The notes beneath the pieces are model-generated. The model had not been told where the DNA came from and made no database searches. It was given only the letters and a program-made list of their open reading frames with translations. 64,000 nt of DNA from Ramlibacter lithotrophicus (GTDB taxonomy: Bacteria; Pseudomonadota; Gammaproteobacteria; Burkholderiales; Burkholderiaceae_C). A program made the position numbers and the translations under genes. Below are positions 34,526 through 46,810 of this stretch, piece after piece. The stretch covers positions 496,001-560,000 of the forward strand of contig NZ_VTOX01000002.1 of NCBI RefSeq assembly GCF_012184415.1, written 5' to 3'. The stretch's first letter is position 1, and each line of letters opens with the position of its first letter.

Positions 34526-35055
34526 CCGAAGACAACAAGGACGCATCCGACCGCCCGGCGCGCGGCAGCCGCACCGGTCTCAAGGCCACCGGCACGCGCA
34601 AGGCCGCCGCCAAGTCGGCGCGCAGCCGCGCCCGGGAGTTCGCCGTGCAGGCGCTCTACCAGCACCTGGTCGGACGCAACGATGCGGCGGCGATCGACGC
34701 CTTCACCCGCGACCTGGCGGGCTTCCACAAGGCCGACTCGGTGCATTACGACGCGCTGCTGCACGGCTGCATCGAGCAGGCCGCGGAGCTCGACGCCCTG
34801 GTCCTGCCGCTGCTGGATCGCAAGCTGGAGGAAATCTCGCCGATCGAACACGCCATCATGTGGATCGGTGCGTACGAATTCCGGCAGTGCCCGGACGTGC
34901 CATGGCGCGTCGTGCTCAACGAGTGCATCGAGCTGGCCAAGGAATTTGGCGGCACCGACGGACACAAGTACGTGAACGCGGTGCTGAACGGGCTGGCGAC
35001 GCGGCTGCGGCCGGCCGAGGTGGAGGCCGACAAGGCCGCCGGGAAGGCCCGCTGA
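34522..35055 (+). CDS. nusB: Transcription antitermination factor NusB
   Basis: A 177-residue all-helical RNA-binding protein that, with NusE/S10, binds boxA to prevent termination in rRNA operons. The core begins [22 protein letters not shown] near residue 33 and ends with the hallmark [23 protein letters not shown]-type local variation is small. Residues 1-32 are a charged disordered extension. Starts on the ribH stop (ATGA) and its own stop overlaps the next ATG (TGATG). Confidence 0.95.
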   Translation: MTEDNKDASDRPARGSRTGLKATGTRKAAAKSARSRAREFAVQALYQHLVGRNDAAAIDAFTRDLAGFHKADSVHYDALLHGCIEQAAELDALVLPLLDRKLEEISPIEHAIMWIGAYEFRQCPDVPWRVVLNECIELAKEFGGTDGHKYVNAVLNGLATRLRPAEVEADKAAGKAR

Positions 35056-36239
35056 TGCGAGTCTCCGCCCGCGCCGAGCGCATCGAGCCGTTCTACGTGA
35101 TGGAGGTCGCCAAGGCGGCGGCGCAGCTGGCGCGCGAGGTGGCGCGCAGCGACCAGCCGATGATCTTCCTGAACATCGGGGAGCCGGACTTCACCGCCCC
35201 GCCGCTCGTGCAGGAGGCGGCCGAGCGCGCGATCCGCAAGGGCGTCACGCAGTACACCCAGGCCACGGGCCTGGAAGCGCTGCGCGAGCGCATCAGCGGC
35301 TGGTATGCGCAGCGCTTCGGGGTCGACGTCCCGGCGCGCCGCATCGTCGTGACGGCCGGCGCGTCGGCCGCCCTGCAACTCGCCTGCCTGGCGCTGGTCG
35401 ACGCCGGCGACGAAATCCTGATGCCGGATCCCAGCTATCCCTGCAACCGCCATTTCGTCAGCGCCGCCGATGGCCGCGCAGTGATGGTGCCGACGACGGC
35501 CGCCGAGCGCTTCCAGCTCAGCGCGGAGAAGGTCGCCGCCAACTGGGGCGACCGCACGCGCGGCGTGCTGCTGGCGTCGCCATCCAACCCCACCGGCACC
35601 TCGATCCATCCCGACGAGCTGCGCCGCATCCACGAGATCGTCGCCGCGCGCGGCGGCATCACGCTGATCGACGAGATCTACCTGGGCCTGTCGTACGACC
35701 CGACGTTCGGCCGCACCGGCCTGGCGCTGGACGACCAGGTGATCAGCATCAACAGCTTCTCCAAGTACTTCAACATGACCGGCTGGCGCCTGGGCTGGAT
35801 GGTGGTGCCCGAAGCGCTGGTGCCGGTCATCGAGCGGCTGGCCCAGAACCTCTTCATCTGCCCGAGCGCCGTTGCGCAGTACGCGGCACTCGCGTGCTTC
35901 GAACCGGAGAGCCTGGCCGAATACGAGCGCCGCCGCTCGGAGTTCAGGGCGCGGCGCGACGCGTTCATCCCGCAACTGCAGGCCCTGGGCCTGGCGGTGC
36001 CGGTGACGCCCGACGGCGCGTTCTACGCGTGGGCCGACTGCTCGCAGGCCGCCCGGCGCCTCGGGGTCGAGGGCAGCTGGGATTTCGCGTTCGAGCTGAT
36101 GCGGCGCGCGCACGTGGCCGTGACGCCAGGCCGCGACTTCGGCAGCGCCGACACGCACCGGTTCGTCCGGTTTTCCACCGCCAACTCGATGGCGCACCTG
36201 CAGGAAGCGCTGGCACGCCTGCGCGCGGTGCTCGCCTGA
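35055..36239 (+). CDS. Class I/II PLP-dependent aminotransferase
   Basis: A 394-residue fold-type I aminotransferase. Motifs in order: LNIGEPDFTAPP near the N-terminus, the PLP-stacking region TAGASAALQLA, SNPTGTSI (Asn binding the cofactor), DEIYLGLSY and the Schiff-base lysine in INSFSKYFNMTGWRLGW. The late Arg that binds the substrate carboxylate is in HRFVRFSTANS. Broadly like AspC/AlaC-type enzymes; substrate not assigned. Translationally coupled to nusB (one-base overlap), with 63 bases to ybgC. Confidence 0.88.
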   Translation: MRVSARAERIEPFYVMEVAKAAAQLAREVARSDQPMIFLNIGEPDFTAPPLVQEAAERAIRKGVTQYTQATGLEALRERISGWYAQRFGVDVPARRIVVTAGASAALQLACLALVDAGDEILMPDPSYPCNRHFVSAADGRAVMVPTTAAERFQLSAEKVAANWGDRTRGVLLASPSNPTGTSIHPDELRRIHEIVAARGGITLIDEIYLGLSYDPTFGRTGLALDDQVISINSFSKYFNMTGWRLGWMVVPEALVPVIERLAQNLFICPSAVAQYAALACFEPESLAEYERRRSEFRARRDAFIPQLQALGLAVPVTPDGAFYAWADCSQAARRLGVEGSWDFAFELMRRAHVAVTPGRDFGSADTHRFVRFSTANSMAHLQEALARLRAVLA

Positions 36240-36302
36240 AGCCGGCGCCGTCGCCGGCCCCGGCCGGCGCCGCAGCGGGCGTGGATGCCCGCAGGAGGTC
36301 CG

Positions 36303-36704
36303 ATGTCCTTTGAGTTCCCGATCCGCGTGTACTGGGAAGACACCGATGCCGGCGGCATCGTGTTCTACGCCAATTACCTGAAGTTCTTCGAACGGGCCCG
36401 CACCGAGTGGCTGCGCTCGCTGGGCATCGGGCAGCAGGACCTGCGCGAGCGCACCGGCGGCATCTTCATCGTGAGCGAAACCAACGTCAGCTACCATAGA
36501 CCTGCGCGGCTCGATGACGAACTTCTCGTTACAGCGCGCATCGAAACCGCGGGGCGCGCCTCGATCCTGCTGGCGCAGCAGGCCTTGCGCGCCGCGGACC
36601 GCGAACTGCTCGCCGAAGGAACGATCCGCATCGGGTGGGTCGATGCCGCGACGCTGCGGCCTGCGAGAATCCCGGCCAACCTCCTGGAAGCACTCAAACC
36701 ATGA
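36303..36704 (+). CDS. ybgC: Tol-Pal-associated acyl-CoA thioesterase YbgC
   Basis: A 133-residue hot-dog fold thioesterase. The active-site pattern VYWEDTDAGGIVFYANYLKFFERARTEWLR, seen here as EDTDAGGIVFYANYLKF with the catalytic Asp, is intact. YbgC hydrolyses short or phospholipid-related acyl-CoA/ACP thioesters and is always linked to tol genes. AGGAGG lies 5 bases before the ATG. The stop overlaps tolQ (ATGA). Confidence 0.95.
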   Translation: MSFEFPIRVYWEDTDAGGIVFYANYLKFFERARTEWLRSLGIGQQDLRERTGGIFIVSETNVSYHRPARLDDELLVTARIETAGRASILLAQQALRAADRELLAEGTIRIGWVDAATLRPARIPANLLEALKP

Positions 36705-37393
36705 CCCAAGACCTCTCCATACTGCAACTGGTGCTCAATGCCAGCTGGGTGGTGAAGCTGGTGATGCTGCTGCTGGTGGCGGTCTCCATCGCCAGCTGGG
36801 CCGCCATCTTCCGCAAGCTCTTCGCGCTCAAGCGCGTGAACACGCTCAACGACGACTTCGAACGGGACTTCTGGTCCGGCACCAGCCTCAACGACCTGCT
36901 GGCGGCCGCCGCGCAGAACGCGAAGATGGCCGGTCCGATGGAGCGGATCTTCGCCAGCGGCATGCGCGAGTACCACAAGCTGCGCGAGCGCCACATCGCC
37001 GATCCCGGCACGCTCCTGGACGGGGCGCGCCGTGCCATGCGCGCGAGCTTCCAGCGCGAGCTCGACGCCGTGGAAAGCAACCTCTCGTTCCTCGCCTCGG
37101 TCGGCTCCGTCTCGCCGTACGTCGGCCTGTTCGGCACCGTGTGGGGCATCATGCACGCGTTCACGGGACTGGCCAGCCTGCAGTCGGTCACGCTGGCCAC
37201 CGTCGCGCCTGGCATCGCCGAGGCGCTGGTCGCCACCGCGATCGGCCTGTTCGCGGCGATTCCGGCGGTGGTCGCCTACAACAACTTCGCCCGCGACATC
37301 GACCGCGTGGCGATCAAGCTCGAGACCTTCATCGAGGAATTCTCCAACATCCTGCAGCGCAACCTGGGCGCGCAGTCGGCGTCGGGGCACTGA
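36701..37393 (+). CDS. tolQ: TolQ inner-membrane motor protein
   Basis: A 230-residue MotA/ExbB-family protein with three membrane helices (residues ~16-38, ~133-155, ~165-190). With TolR it forms the proton-driven motor that energises TolA for outer-membrane constriction at division. Family signature: LSFLASVGSVSPYVGLFGTVWGIMHAF and PGIAEALVATAIGLFAAIPAV, given as SPYVGLFGTVWGIM and AEALVATAIGLF. One base separates it from tolR. Confidence 0.96.
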   Translation: MTQDLSILQLVLNASWVVKLVMLLLVAVSIASWAAIFRKLFALKRVNTLNDDFERDFWSGTSLNDLLAAAAQNAKMAGPMERIFASGMREYHKLRERHIADPGTLLDGARRAMRASFQRELDAVESNLSFLASVGSVSPYVGLFGTVWGIMHAFTGLASLQSVTLATVAPGIAEALVATAIGLFAAIPAVVAYNNFARDIDRVAIKLETFIEEFSNILQRNLGAQSASGH

Positions 37394-37394
37394 C

Positions 37395-37820
37395 ATGCCG
37401 GCCACCGTCTCGCGCGGCCGCGGCCGCCGCACCATCAACGAGATCAACATGGTGCCGTTCATCGACGTGATGCTGGTGCTGCTGATCATCTTCATGGTGA
37501 CCGCGCCGCTGATCGCGCCGAGCATGATCGACCTGCCGACCGTCGGCCGCGGCGCCAAGCCGCCGGACCAGGTGATCCAGGTGATGATCACCAAGGACGA
37601 GTCGCTCGACCTGAAGCTGCAGAACAAGACCCAGCGCCTCACGCTCGAGGCGATCGCCGCGGCGGTCACCCAGGCGCAGGCCGGCCAGCAGCCCGGCGCC
37701 AGCGCCGTCGTGATCAGTGCCGACCGCAACGTGAAGTACGACACGGTCGTGAAGGTCATGGACCGCCTGCAGCGCGCCGGCGTCCAGCGTGTCGGCCTGT
37801 CGGTGCAGGTCGCGAAGTAG
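37395..37820 (+). CDS. tolR: TolR protein
   Basis: A 141-residue ExbD/TolR family protein with one membrane helix (residues ~18-40) containing the essential aspartate in NMVPFIDVMLVLLIIFMVT. The periplasmic domain follows (ISADRNVKYDTVVKVMDRLQ). It forms the proton-conducting stator with TolQ. Encoded between tolQ and tolA with 1- and 13-base gaps. Confidence 0.96.
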   Translation: MPATVSRGRGRRTINEINMVPFIDVMLVLLIIFMVTAPLIAPSMIDLPTVGRGAKPPDQVIQVMITKDESLDLKLQNKTQRLTLEAIAAAVTQAQAGQQPGASAVVISADRNVKYDTVVKVMDRLQRAGVQRVGLSVQVAK

Positions 37821-37833
37821 GGACCGCCGCTCG

Positions 37834-38769
37834 ATGCCAGCCGCGACCGACCGCATCGAATTCGCGCCGCCGCCGCCGCCGGGCCGCGCTCGGGCGCTGG
37901 CGCTCGCCGTCCTGGCGCATGTGCTGCTGATGCTCGCGCTCACCTGGGGCATCACCTGGAACCGCGAATCGCAGGACATGTCGGTAGAGGCCGAGCTGTG
38001 GGCCAGCGTGCCGCAGGAGGCGGCGCCGCGCGCCGCCCAGCCGGAACCCACGCCGCCCGTCGTGCAGGCGCCGCCCCTGCCGCCACCCGCACCGCCGGAG
38101 CCGAAGGTGGAAGCACCGCCGCCGCCCGCACCCGCCAAGGAGCCCGACATCGCGCTGGAGCGCGAGAAACGCCGCCAGGAGGAGGCGGAGCGCCGCCGCG
38201 CCGAGCTGGAGGAGCGCAGGAAGCTCGAGGCACGCAAGCGCGAAGAAGAACTGGAGCGCGAGAAGAAGCTTGCGGAAGCGCGCAAGAAGAAGGAAGAACA
38301 GGAAAAGCGCGAGCTCGCCGAACGCAAGGCGGCCGCCGAGAAGAAGAAGCAGGAGGAACTCGCGAAGGCCAAGGCGAAGGAGCAGCAGGAGGCGAAGCTG
38401 CGCGAAACGATCCGCCAGCAGCAGATCGAGCGCATGCGCAACCTGGCCAGCGGCACCGGCGGGGAGAACGCGAAGGGCACCGCCGCCCGTTCCGCCGGAC
38501 CGTCCGACAGCTATGCCGGCCGCATCCGCGCCCGCGTGAAGCCGAACATCGTGTTCACCGACGACATCGCGGGCAATCCGACGGCAGAGATCGAGGTCCG
38601 CATGGCGCCGGACGGGACCATCACCAGCAAACGGGTGGTGAAGTCGAGCGGCGTGAGCTCATGGGACGCCGCGGTGCTGCGGGCGCTGGACAAGACCGAG
38701 GTGCTGCCGCGCGACATCGACGGCCGCGTGCATTCGCCGCTGATCATCGAGTTCCGGCCGAAGGGCTGA
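37834..38769 (+). CDS. tolA: TolA cell-envelope integrity protein
   Basis: A 311-residue protein with classical TolA layout: a membrane helix (residues ~20-38), a proline-rich segment (~60-105), a long charged Glu/Lys/Arg/Ala coiled coil (~108-200) and a C-terminal TonB-like domain (~225-311) with SDSYAGRIRARVKPNIVF and ending PLIIEFRPKG. It spans the periplasm linking the TolQR motor to Pal. tolB and pal do not follow here; the next gene is dnaE on the other strand. Confidence 0.93.
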   Translation: MPAATDRIEFAPPPPPGRARALALAVLAHVLLMLALTWGITWNRESQDMSVEAELWASVPQEAAPRAAQPEPTPPVVQAPPLPPPAPPEPKVEAPPPPAPAKEPDIALEREKRRQEEAERRRAELEERRKLEARKREEELEREKKLAEARKKKEEQEKRELAERKAAAEKKKQEELAKAKAKEQQEAKLRETIRQQQIERMRNLASGTGGENAKGTAARSAGPSDSYAGRIRARVKPNIVFTDDIAGNPTAEIEVRMAPDGTITSKRVVKSSGVSSWDAAVLRALDKTEVLPRDIDGRVHSPLIIEFRPKG

Positions 38770-38784
38770 ACGCGGAAAGCCAAA

Positions 38785-38852
38785 CGCAGAAGCCGCAGAG
38801 ATCACGCAAAAACCGCAAAAGGAAATTCAAGGGTTCTTCTGCGGCTTCTGCG
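38785..38852. repeat. 14 bp perfect inverted repeat between tolA and dnaE
   Basis: CGCAGAAGCCGCAG (38785-38798) and its exact complement (38839-38852) face each other across 40 bases rich in A and in further GCAAAAACCGC-type repeats. The position between convergent gene ends suggests a bidirectional transcription end or a decayed repeat unit. No T tract adjoins the stem. Confidence 0.6.
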
Positions 38853-38874
38853 TCCTTGTCTCCGCTCCCGCTTT

Positions 38875-42333
<3,459 letters not shown>

Positions 42334-42385
42334 CGCCGCATTGTAGAAAACGCGGCCCTCTTGACTTCACTAGAATTCGCCGCTC

Positions 42386-43150
42386 GTGAATTCCGTCCTG
42401 AATATTTCCGCGTACCGTTTCGTCGGCATAGCCGATCCGGCGGCGCTGCGCGGCCGGCTCGCGCAGCGCGCGGCGGCACTCGGCCTGCTCGGCACCATCC
42501 TGATCGCCGGCGAGGGCATCAACCTGTTCCTCGCCGGTGCGCCCGGGGCCGTGGCCGCCTTCCTGGAAGACCTGCGCGCCGACGCGCGGTTCGCCGGCCT
42601 CGAGGCCAAGGAGAGCCGGTCACGGCGGCAACCGTTCCGCAAGCTGCTGGTGAAGGTCAAGCGCGAGATCATCCGGATGAATCACCCGGCCATCCAGCCG
42701 GCCGCGGGCCGGGCGCCGGCGCTGGACGCGGCCACGCTCAAGCGGTGGCTCGACCAGGGATACGACGACGAAGGCCGGCCAGTCGCCATGGTTGATACGC
42801 GCAACGCATTCGAAGTCGACCACGGCACGTTCGAAGGCGCGCTGGACTGGCGGCTGCACAAGTTCAGCGAGTTCCCGGCGGCACTGCAGGCGCACGCGGG
42901 CGAACTGGCGGGCAAGGCCGTCGTGAGCTTCTGCACCGGCGGCATCCGCTGCGAGAAGGCGGCCCTCCTGATGCGCGAAACCGGGCTCGATCATGTCTGG
43001 CAGCTCGATGGCGGCATCCTGAAATATTTCGAGACCGCCGGCGCCGCGCATTTCCGGGGCCACTGCTTCGTGTTCGACGAGCGGGAGCTGCTCGACGCGA
43101 CGCTCGCGCCGGCACATGGGGATCAGGACAGCGGCTCCGGCGGCTTGTAA
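42386..43150 (+). CDS. trhO: tRNA uridine-34 hydroxylase (rhodanese family)
   Basis: A 254-residue TrhO/YceA family protein that hydroxylates U34 of certain tRNAs to ho5U with molecular oxygen. Residues ~1-95 form the acylphosphatase-like RNA-binding domain (GTILIAGEGINLFLAG). The rhodanese domain follows with the essential cysteine in VSFCTGGIRCEKA (C183). It starts at GTG 42386. The 3' end overlaps the convergent pirin gene by 28 bases. Confidence 0.92.
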   Translation: MNSVLNISAYRFVGIADPAALRGRLAQRAAALGLLGTILIAGEGINLFLAGAPGAVAAFLEDLRADARFAGLEAKESRSRRQPFRKLLVKVKREIIRMNHPAIQPAAGRAPALDAATLKRWLDQGYDDEGRPVAMVDTRNAFEVDHGTFEGALDWRLHKFSEFPAALQAHAGELAGKAVVSFCTGGIRCEKAALLMRETGLDHVWQLDGGILKYFETAGAAHFRGHCFVFDERELLDATLAPAHGDQDSGSGGL

Positions 43151-44016
43151 CGCGTCGCCGGCAGCGGGATGAACTCCGCTTCGCCGGGCACGCGTCCCAT
43201 CCGCTGCGCCGCCCAGTCGCCGCTCGCCTGCGCTATGCGCTCAGGGCGCGACGAGACGAAGTTCCACCACAGGTGGCGCGGACCGTCGAGCGGCGCGCCG
43301 CCGATCACGACCAGGCGCGCGCCCGACGCGGCCTGGAGCTCCGCCGGCTGCGGCTGCAGCACGGCCATCGTGCCCGCGACCAGCACCTCGTCGTCCACCT
43401 GCAGATCACCCTCGACCAGGTAGACGGCGAGTTCCTCGGCCAGCACCGGCAACGACCACCGGGCGCCGGCCGGCAACGTGACGTCCAGGTAGACCGTCGC
43501 CGAGGTCGCGGGTACCGGAGAACGGGCGCCGAATGCCTCGCCGACCAGCACCCGCAGCCGCGCGTCGCCGGCGGCGACCTGCGGGATGGCGGACGCCGGA
43601 GTGTGCGAGAAGGCCGGCTCGTCGTCCTCGTGTTCGCGCGGCAGTGCGGTCCAGAGCTGCAGGCCGTGGTTGACGTAACGCTGCCCCATCAGGTGGGGTG
43701 GCCGGCGCTCGGAGTGGACGATGCCGCGCCCGGCCGTCATCCAGTTGATGGCTCCCGGCTCGATCAGCTGTTCGGTGCCCAGGCTGTCGCGGTGCATCAT
43801 CGCTCCCTCGAACAGGTAGGTCACCGTGGCCAGGCCGATGTGCGGGTGCGGCCGCACGTCGTGGTCGACGCCTGGCACTTCCACCGCCGGTCCGAAGTGG
43901 TCGAAGAAGATGAATGGGCCGACGCTGCGCCGGCGCGCCGCTGGCAGCAGCCGGCGCACCAGGAAGCCCCCGCCGAGGTCCTTCTCGTGCCCGGCCAGTC
44001 GCTGGCTGATCGGCAT
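43123..44016 (-). CDS. Pirin family protein (long form)
   Basis: A 297-residue bicupin of the pirin family. The N-terminal metal site has HPHIGLATVTYLFEG and MTAGRGIVHSERRP, giving the His/His/His/Glu set; the C-terminal cupin is degenerate. Some pirins are quercetin 2,3-dioxygenases, others are regulatory or redox-sensing; which applies here is unknown. It is the last gene of a leftward operon pirin-DoxX-flavodoxin-pirin opposite a LysR regulator, pointing to quinone or oxidative stress. Confidence 0.88.
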   Translation of the reverse strand: MPISQRLAGHEKDLGGGFLVRRLLPAARRRSVGPFIFFDHFGPAVEVPGVDHDVRPHPHIGLATVTYLFEGAMMHRDSLGTEQLIEPGAINWMTAGRGIVHSERRPPHLMGQRYVNHGLQLWTALPREHEDDEPAFSHTPASAIPQVAAGDARLRVLVGEAFGARSPVPATSATVYLDVTLPAGARWSLPVLAEELAVYLVEGDLQVDDEVLVAGTMAVLQPQPAELQAASGARLVVIGGAPLDGPRHLWWNFVSSRPERIAQASGDWAAQRMGRVPGEAEFIPLPATRYKPPEPLS

Positions 44017-44033
44017 GACGTTTCTCGTTGGCG

Positions 44034-44588
44034 TCAGCGCTTGAACCGCGACGCGATTTCCGCCACGCGCTGGCCGAACAGCCGCGCGGTCTCCAGGTCG
44101 CCGGCCGACATGTCGTTCACACCGCCGTCGGACGGCGACTGGGCCATCGCGCCGCTGTAGGAGACGAGGTAGTTCACGTCGTCGCGCCGCGCGGCCCTGG
44201 TGTTCGAAGGCATCAGGCCCTGGCTCACCCAGATCATCGAATGCTGCATCGCCAGCGTGAACATGGCCGTGAGCGTGGCCAGCTTGTCGCCGCTCATGCC
44301 CGAGCTGTTGGTGAAGCCGGCGGCAATCTTGTCCTTCCATTCCTGCCGGAACCACTGCTTGGACGAGGCGTCGGCGAACTTCTTGAACTGCCAGCTGACG
44401 CTGCCCATGTAGGTCGGCGAGCCGAAGATGATCGCGTCGGCGGCCTTGAGGCGCTCCCAGCCGTCCGGCGCCAGGTTGCCGTCGGCGTCGATCGCGACCA
44501 GCTGGGCCTGCGCGCCTTCGGCGACCGCTTGCGCCATCCGCTGCGTGTGGCCGTAACCGGAGTGGAAGACGACGACGACGTCGGTCAT
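44034..44588 (-). CDS. Flavodoxin family NAD(P)H-dependent oxidoreductase (WrbA-like)
   Basis: A 184-residue flavodoxin-fold FMN protein. The phosphate-binding loop is VVFHSGYGHTQRMAQAVAEG at the N-terminus; GSPTYMGSVSWQFKKF and TNSSGMSGDK are the FMN isoalloxazine-contacting regions as in NAD(P)H:quinone oxidoreductases. It probably reduces quinones by two electrons, avoiding semiquinone radicals. ATG at 44588 overlaps the DoxX stop by 4 bases; pirin follows 17 bases later. Confidence 0.87.
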   Translation of the reverse strand: MTDVVVVFHSGYGHTQRMAQAVAEGAQAQLVAIDADGNLAPDGWERLKAADAIIFGSPTYMGSVSWQFKKFADASSKQWFRQEWKDKIAAGFTNSSGMSGDKLATLTAMFTLAMQHSMIWVSQGLMPSNTRAARRDDVNYLVSYSGAMAQSPSDGGVNDMSAGDLETARLFGQRVAEIASRFKR

Positions 44589-45031
44589 GCCGGCTTCCTC
44601 GCACGGGCCGCGTACGCGTCGCCGCGCCGGCCGTCGAGGCTCCAGCCGCCGGCGCCGAAGGCCACCACGACCAGCAGCCCGCCGACGATCGCGAGGTTCT
44701 TGTAGAAGGCCTGCTGCTGCATCATCTGCTGGGCGGCCGGCATGGCCCAGAAGTTGTGGAAGATCGGCGTGATCACGGCCACGAACACCGCCAGCCCGGC
44801 GGCGGCGAGCCGCGCCTTCCAGCCCAGGAGCAGCATCAGTCCGAGCCCGAGTTCGGCCACGATCGCGATTGCAGCCGCCGCCTCGGGCAGCGGCACGCCC
44901 TTGCTCGCGATGTAACCGGCGAGGCCGGCGAAGCCGCCGATCTTGCCCCAGCCTGCGGGAATGAACAGCAGCGCGATCAGGGCCCGGCCGGCCAGGGTCA
45001 GCGCGTCCTGCGTGGTGGTGGATGGTTGCAT
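44585..45031 (-). CDS. DoxX family membrane protein
   Basis: A 148-residue protein with four predicted helices (e.g. ALIALLFIPAGWGKIGGFAG and AIVAELGLGLMLLLGW). DoxX family members are small inner-membrane proteins linked to quinone pools, thiosulfate:quinone oxidoreductase or oxidative-stress complexes. The family markers PAGWGKI near helix 1 and MPAAQQMMQQQAFYKNLAIVGG in the last third are present. Operon member between pirin and flavodoxin. Confidence 0.88.
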   Translation of the reverse strand: MQPSTTTQDALTLAGRALIALLFIPAGWGKIGGFAGLAGYIASKGVPLPEAAAAIAIVAELGLGLMLLLGWKARLAAAGLAVFVAVITPIFHNFWAMPAAQQMMQQQAFYKNLAIVGGLLVVVAFGAGGWSLDGRRGDAYAARARKPA

Positions 45032-45061
45032 GAAGTCTCCTTGTGAAGTGTGAAGAAAGAA

Positions 45062-45763
45062 TCAGCCGGCCAGCTCGAACACCAGCACCTCGGCGTCCTT
45101 GCCGTCGTCCAGGCGCACCTGCGCTTCGTCCTCGAGCATCGCGGCGTCGCCCGCGGCGAGCGGCTCGCCATTGACGCGCAGTTCACCGCGGACGAGGTGA
45201 ACGTACCCCTTGCGCCCGGGCGGCAACGCCAGTTCGGCGGCCTCGCGGCCGTCGAACAGCCCCGCGTACATCCGGGCATCGGCGTGGATCAGCACCGAGC
45301 CGTCCGCGGCCTCGGGCGAGGCGACGAGCCGCAGCCGGCCGCGCTTCTGCGCTTCGGGGAAGGTCTTCTGTTCGTAGCCGGGGGCAATTCCCGTCGCGTT
45401 CGGCTCGATCCAGATCTGCAGGAAGTGGGTGGTCTCGCCCTGGGCGTGGTTGAACTCGCTGTGCTGCACGCCGGTCCCGGCACTCATGCGCTGCACGTCA
45501 CCCGGTGGAATGGCCTTCACGTTGCCCAGCGTGTCCTTGTGCGCAAGGCTGCCGGCCAGCACGTAACTGATGATCTCCATGTCGCGGTGGCCATGCGTGC
45601 CGAAGCCGGTGCCGGGGGCGATGCGGTCTTCGTTGATCACGCGCAGGTTGCCGAAGCCCATGTGCCGCGGGTCGTAGTAGTTCGCGAAGGAGAAGCTGTG
45701 GAACGACTTCAGCCACCCGTGGTCGGCGTAACCGCGTTCCCCGGACTTGCGCAATGTCAGCAT
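45062..45763 (-). CDS. Pirin family protein (short form, YhaK/YhhW-like)
   Basis: A 233-residue pirin with the metal-site sequences GFGTHGHRDMEIISYVLAG and MSAGTGVQHSEFNH. Similar E. coli proteins include YhhW, which has quercetinase activity in vitro. The opening MLTLRKSGERGYADHGWLKSFHSFSFANYY is typical (DxGWLKSxHSFSF). First gene of the leftward operon; the intergenic region upstream carries a LysR-type T-N11-A box. Physiological substrate unknown. Confidence 0.92.
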   Translation of the reverse strand: MLTLRKSGERGYADHGWLKSFHSFSFANYYDPRHMGFGNLRVINEDRIAPGTGFGTHGHRDMEIISYVLAGSLAHKDTLGNVKAIPPGDVQRMSAGTGVQHSEFNHAQGETTHFLQIWIEPNATGIAPGYEQKTFPEAQKRGRLRLVASPEAADGSVLIHADARMYAGLFDGREAAELALPPGRKGYVHLVRGELRVNGEPLAAGDAAMLEDEAQVRLDDGKDAEVLVFELAG

Positions 45764-45837
45764 GTCTGTCTGCCCCGAAGTGGATGTGGCGATGGTGACC
45801 TCCGGACCGGCGCCGCGACCGGCCCGCTTTTGATGGC

Positions 45838-45852
45838 ATCATGCAAAATAAT
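45838..45852. promoter_or_regulatory. Candidate LysR-type T-N11-A operator
   Basis: ATCATGCAAAATAAT is an imperfect palindrome with T and A 11 bases apart, the usual LysR box. It lies in the 108-base gap between the divergent pirin and LysR starts, in locally A+T-rich sequence, suiting autoregulation and divergent control. Confidence 0.45.
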
Positions 45853-45871
45853 TGAACGTCCAGACCCAGCC

Positions 45872-46810
45872 ATGCCTGCGCCTTTTGAAGTGCTCACGCC
45901 CGAGGCGCTGTCGCTGTTGCGCACGGTGGCGCACGCCGGCAGCTTCGCCGCCGGCGCCCGCGAACTCGGGCTGGTGCCCAGCGCCGTCACCTACCGCATC
46001 CGGCAGATCGAGGACGCGCTCGACGTGCTGCTGTTCGACCGCAGTTCGCGCCAGGCGCGCTTGACGCCTGCCGGGGCCGAGCTGCTGCGGGAAGGGGCAC
46101 GCCTGCTGGCCGAGATCGACGCCGTCGCGAACCGCGTCAAGCGCGTGGCGACGGGCTGGGAACCGCAGTTGACGATCGCCGTCGACACCGTCGTGTCGCT
46201 GACGGTCGTCATGGAGCTGGTGCACGTGTTCTACGAACTGGCGCCGGTCACCCGGCTGCGGCTGCGCGACGAGTCGCTGTCCGGCACGCTCGAAGCGCTC
46301 ACTTCCGGGCAGGCCGACCTGGCGCTCGGCGTGGCGCTGGAGGCGAGCAACGCCGGCGGCGTGCAGAGCCGCCTGCTCGGCGAAATGCCGTTCGTCTATG
46401 CGGTCGCCCCACACCACCCGCTGGCGGCCCTGCCGGAGCCGCTGCCCGACGACCTGCTGCGACGGCACCGGGCGATCGCCGTCGCCGACTCGGTGCAGCG
46501 CGGACCCGCCCTCACGCTGGGCCTGCTGGCGGGGCAGGACGTGCTGACGGTGCCGACGATGCGGGCCAAGCTCGACGCCCAGCTGCGCGGCCTCGGCGCG
46601 GGGTTCGTGCCGCTCGCGATGGCCAGGCCCTACCTGGAGACCGGCCGCCTGGTGGCCAAGGAGACGCAGCGCGGCGCGCGGGTGGTTCGCATCAGCGCCG
46701 CGTGGCGCACCAGCAGCCATCCGGGGCGCGCCTTGCAGTGGTGGCTGGCCCAGCTGGAACGCCCCGCCACCCGGGCCGCGCTGATCGAGCAGCACCGCAT
46801 GCCACAATGA
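45872..46810 (+). CDS. LysR family transcriptional regulator
   Basis: A 312-residue LysR regulator. The winged HTH covers residues ~8-66 (LSLLRTVAHAGSFAAGARELGLVPSAVTYRIRQIEDAL, seen as AGSFAAGARELG and SAVTYRIRQIE), followed by the linker helix and a type 2 periplasmic-binding-like effector domain (~90-300). The ATG at 45872 keeps the T-N11-A operator outside the gene; an ATG at 45833 would place the box in coding sequence. It is divergent to the pirin operon it likely controls; the stop overlaps the next start (ATGA). Confidence 0.92.
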   Translation: MPAPFEVLTPEALSLLRTVAHAGSFAAGARELGLVPSAVTYRIRQIEDALDVLLFDRSSRQARLTPAGAELLREGARLLAEIDAVANRVKRVATGWEPQLTIAVDTVVSLTVVMELVHVFYELAPVTRLRLRDESLSGTLEALTSGQADLALGVALEASNAGGVQSRLLGEMPFVYAVAPHHPLAALPEPLPDDLLRRHRAIAVADSVQRGPALTLGLLAGQDVLTVPTMRAKLDAQLRGLGAGFVPLAMARPYLETGRLVAKETQRGARVVRISAAWRTSSHPGRALQWWLAQLERPATRAALIEQHRMPQ

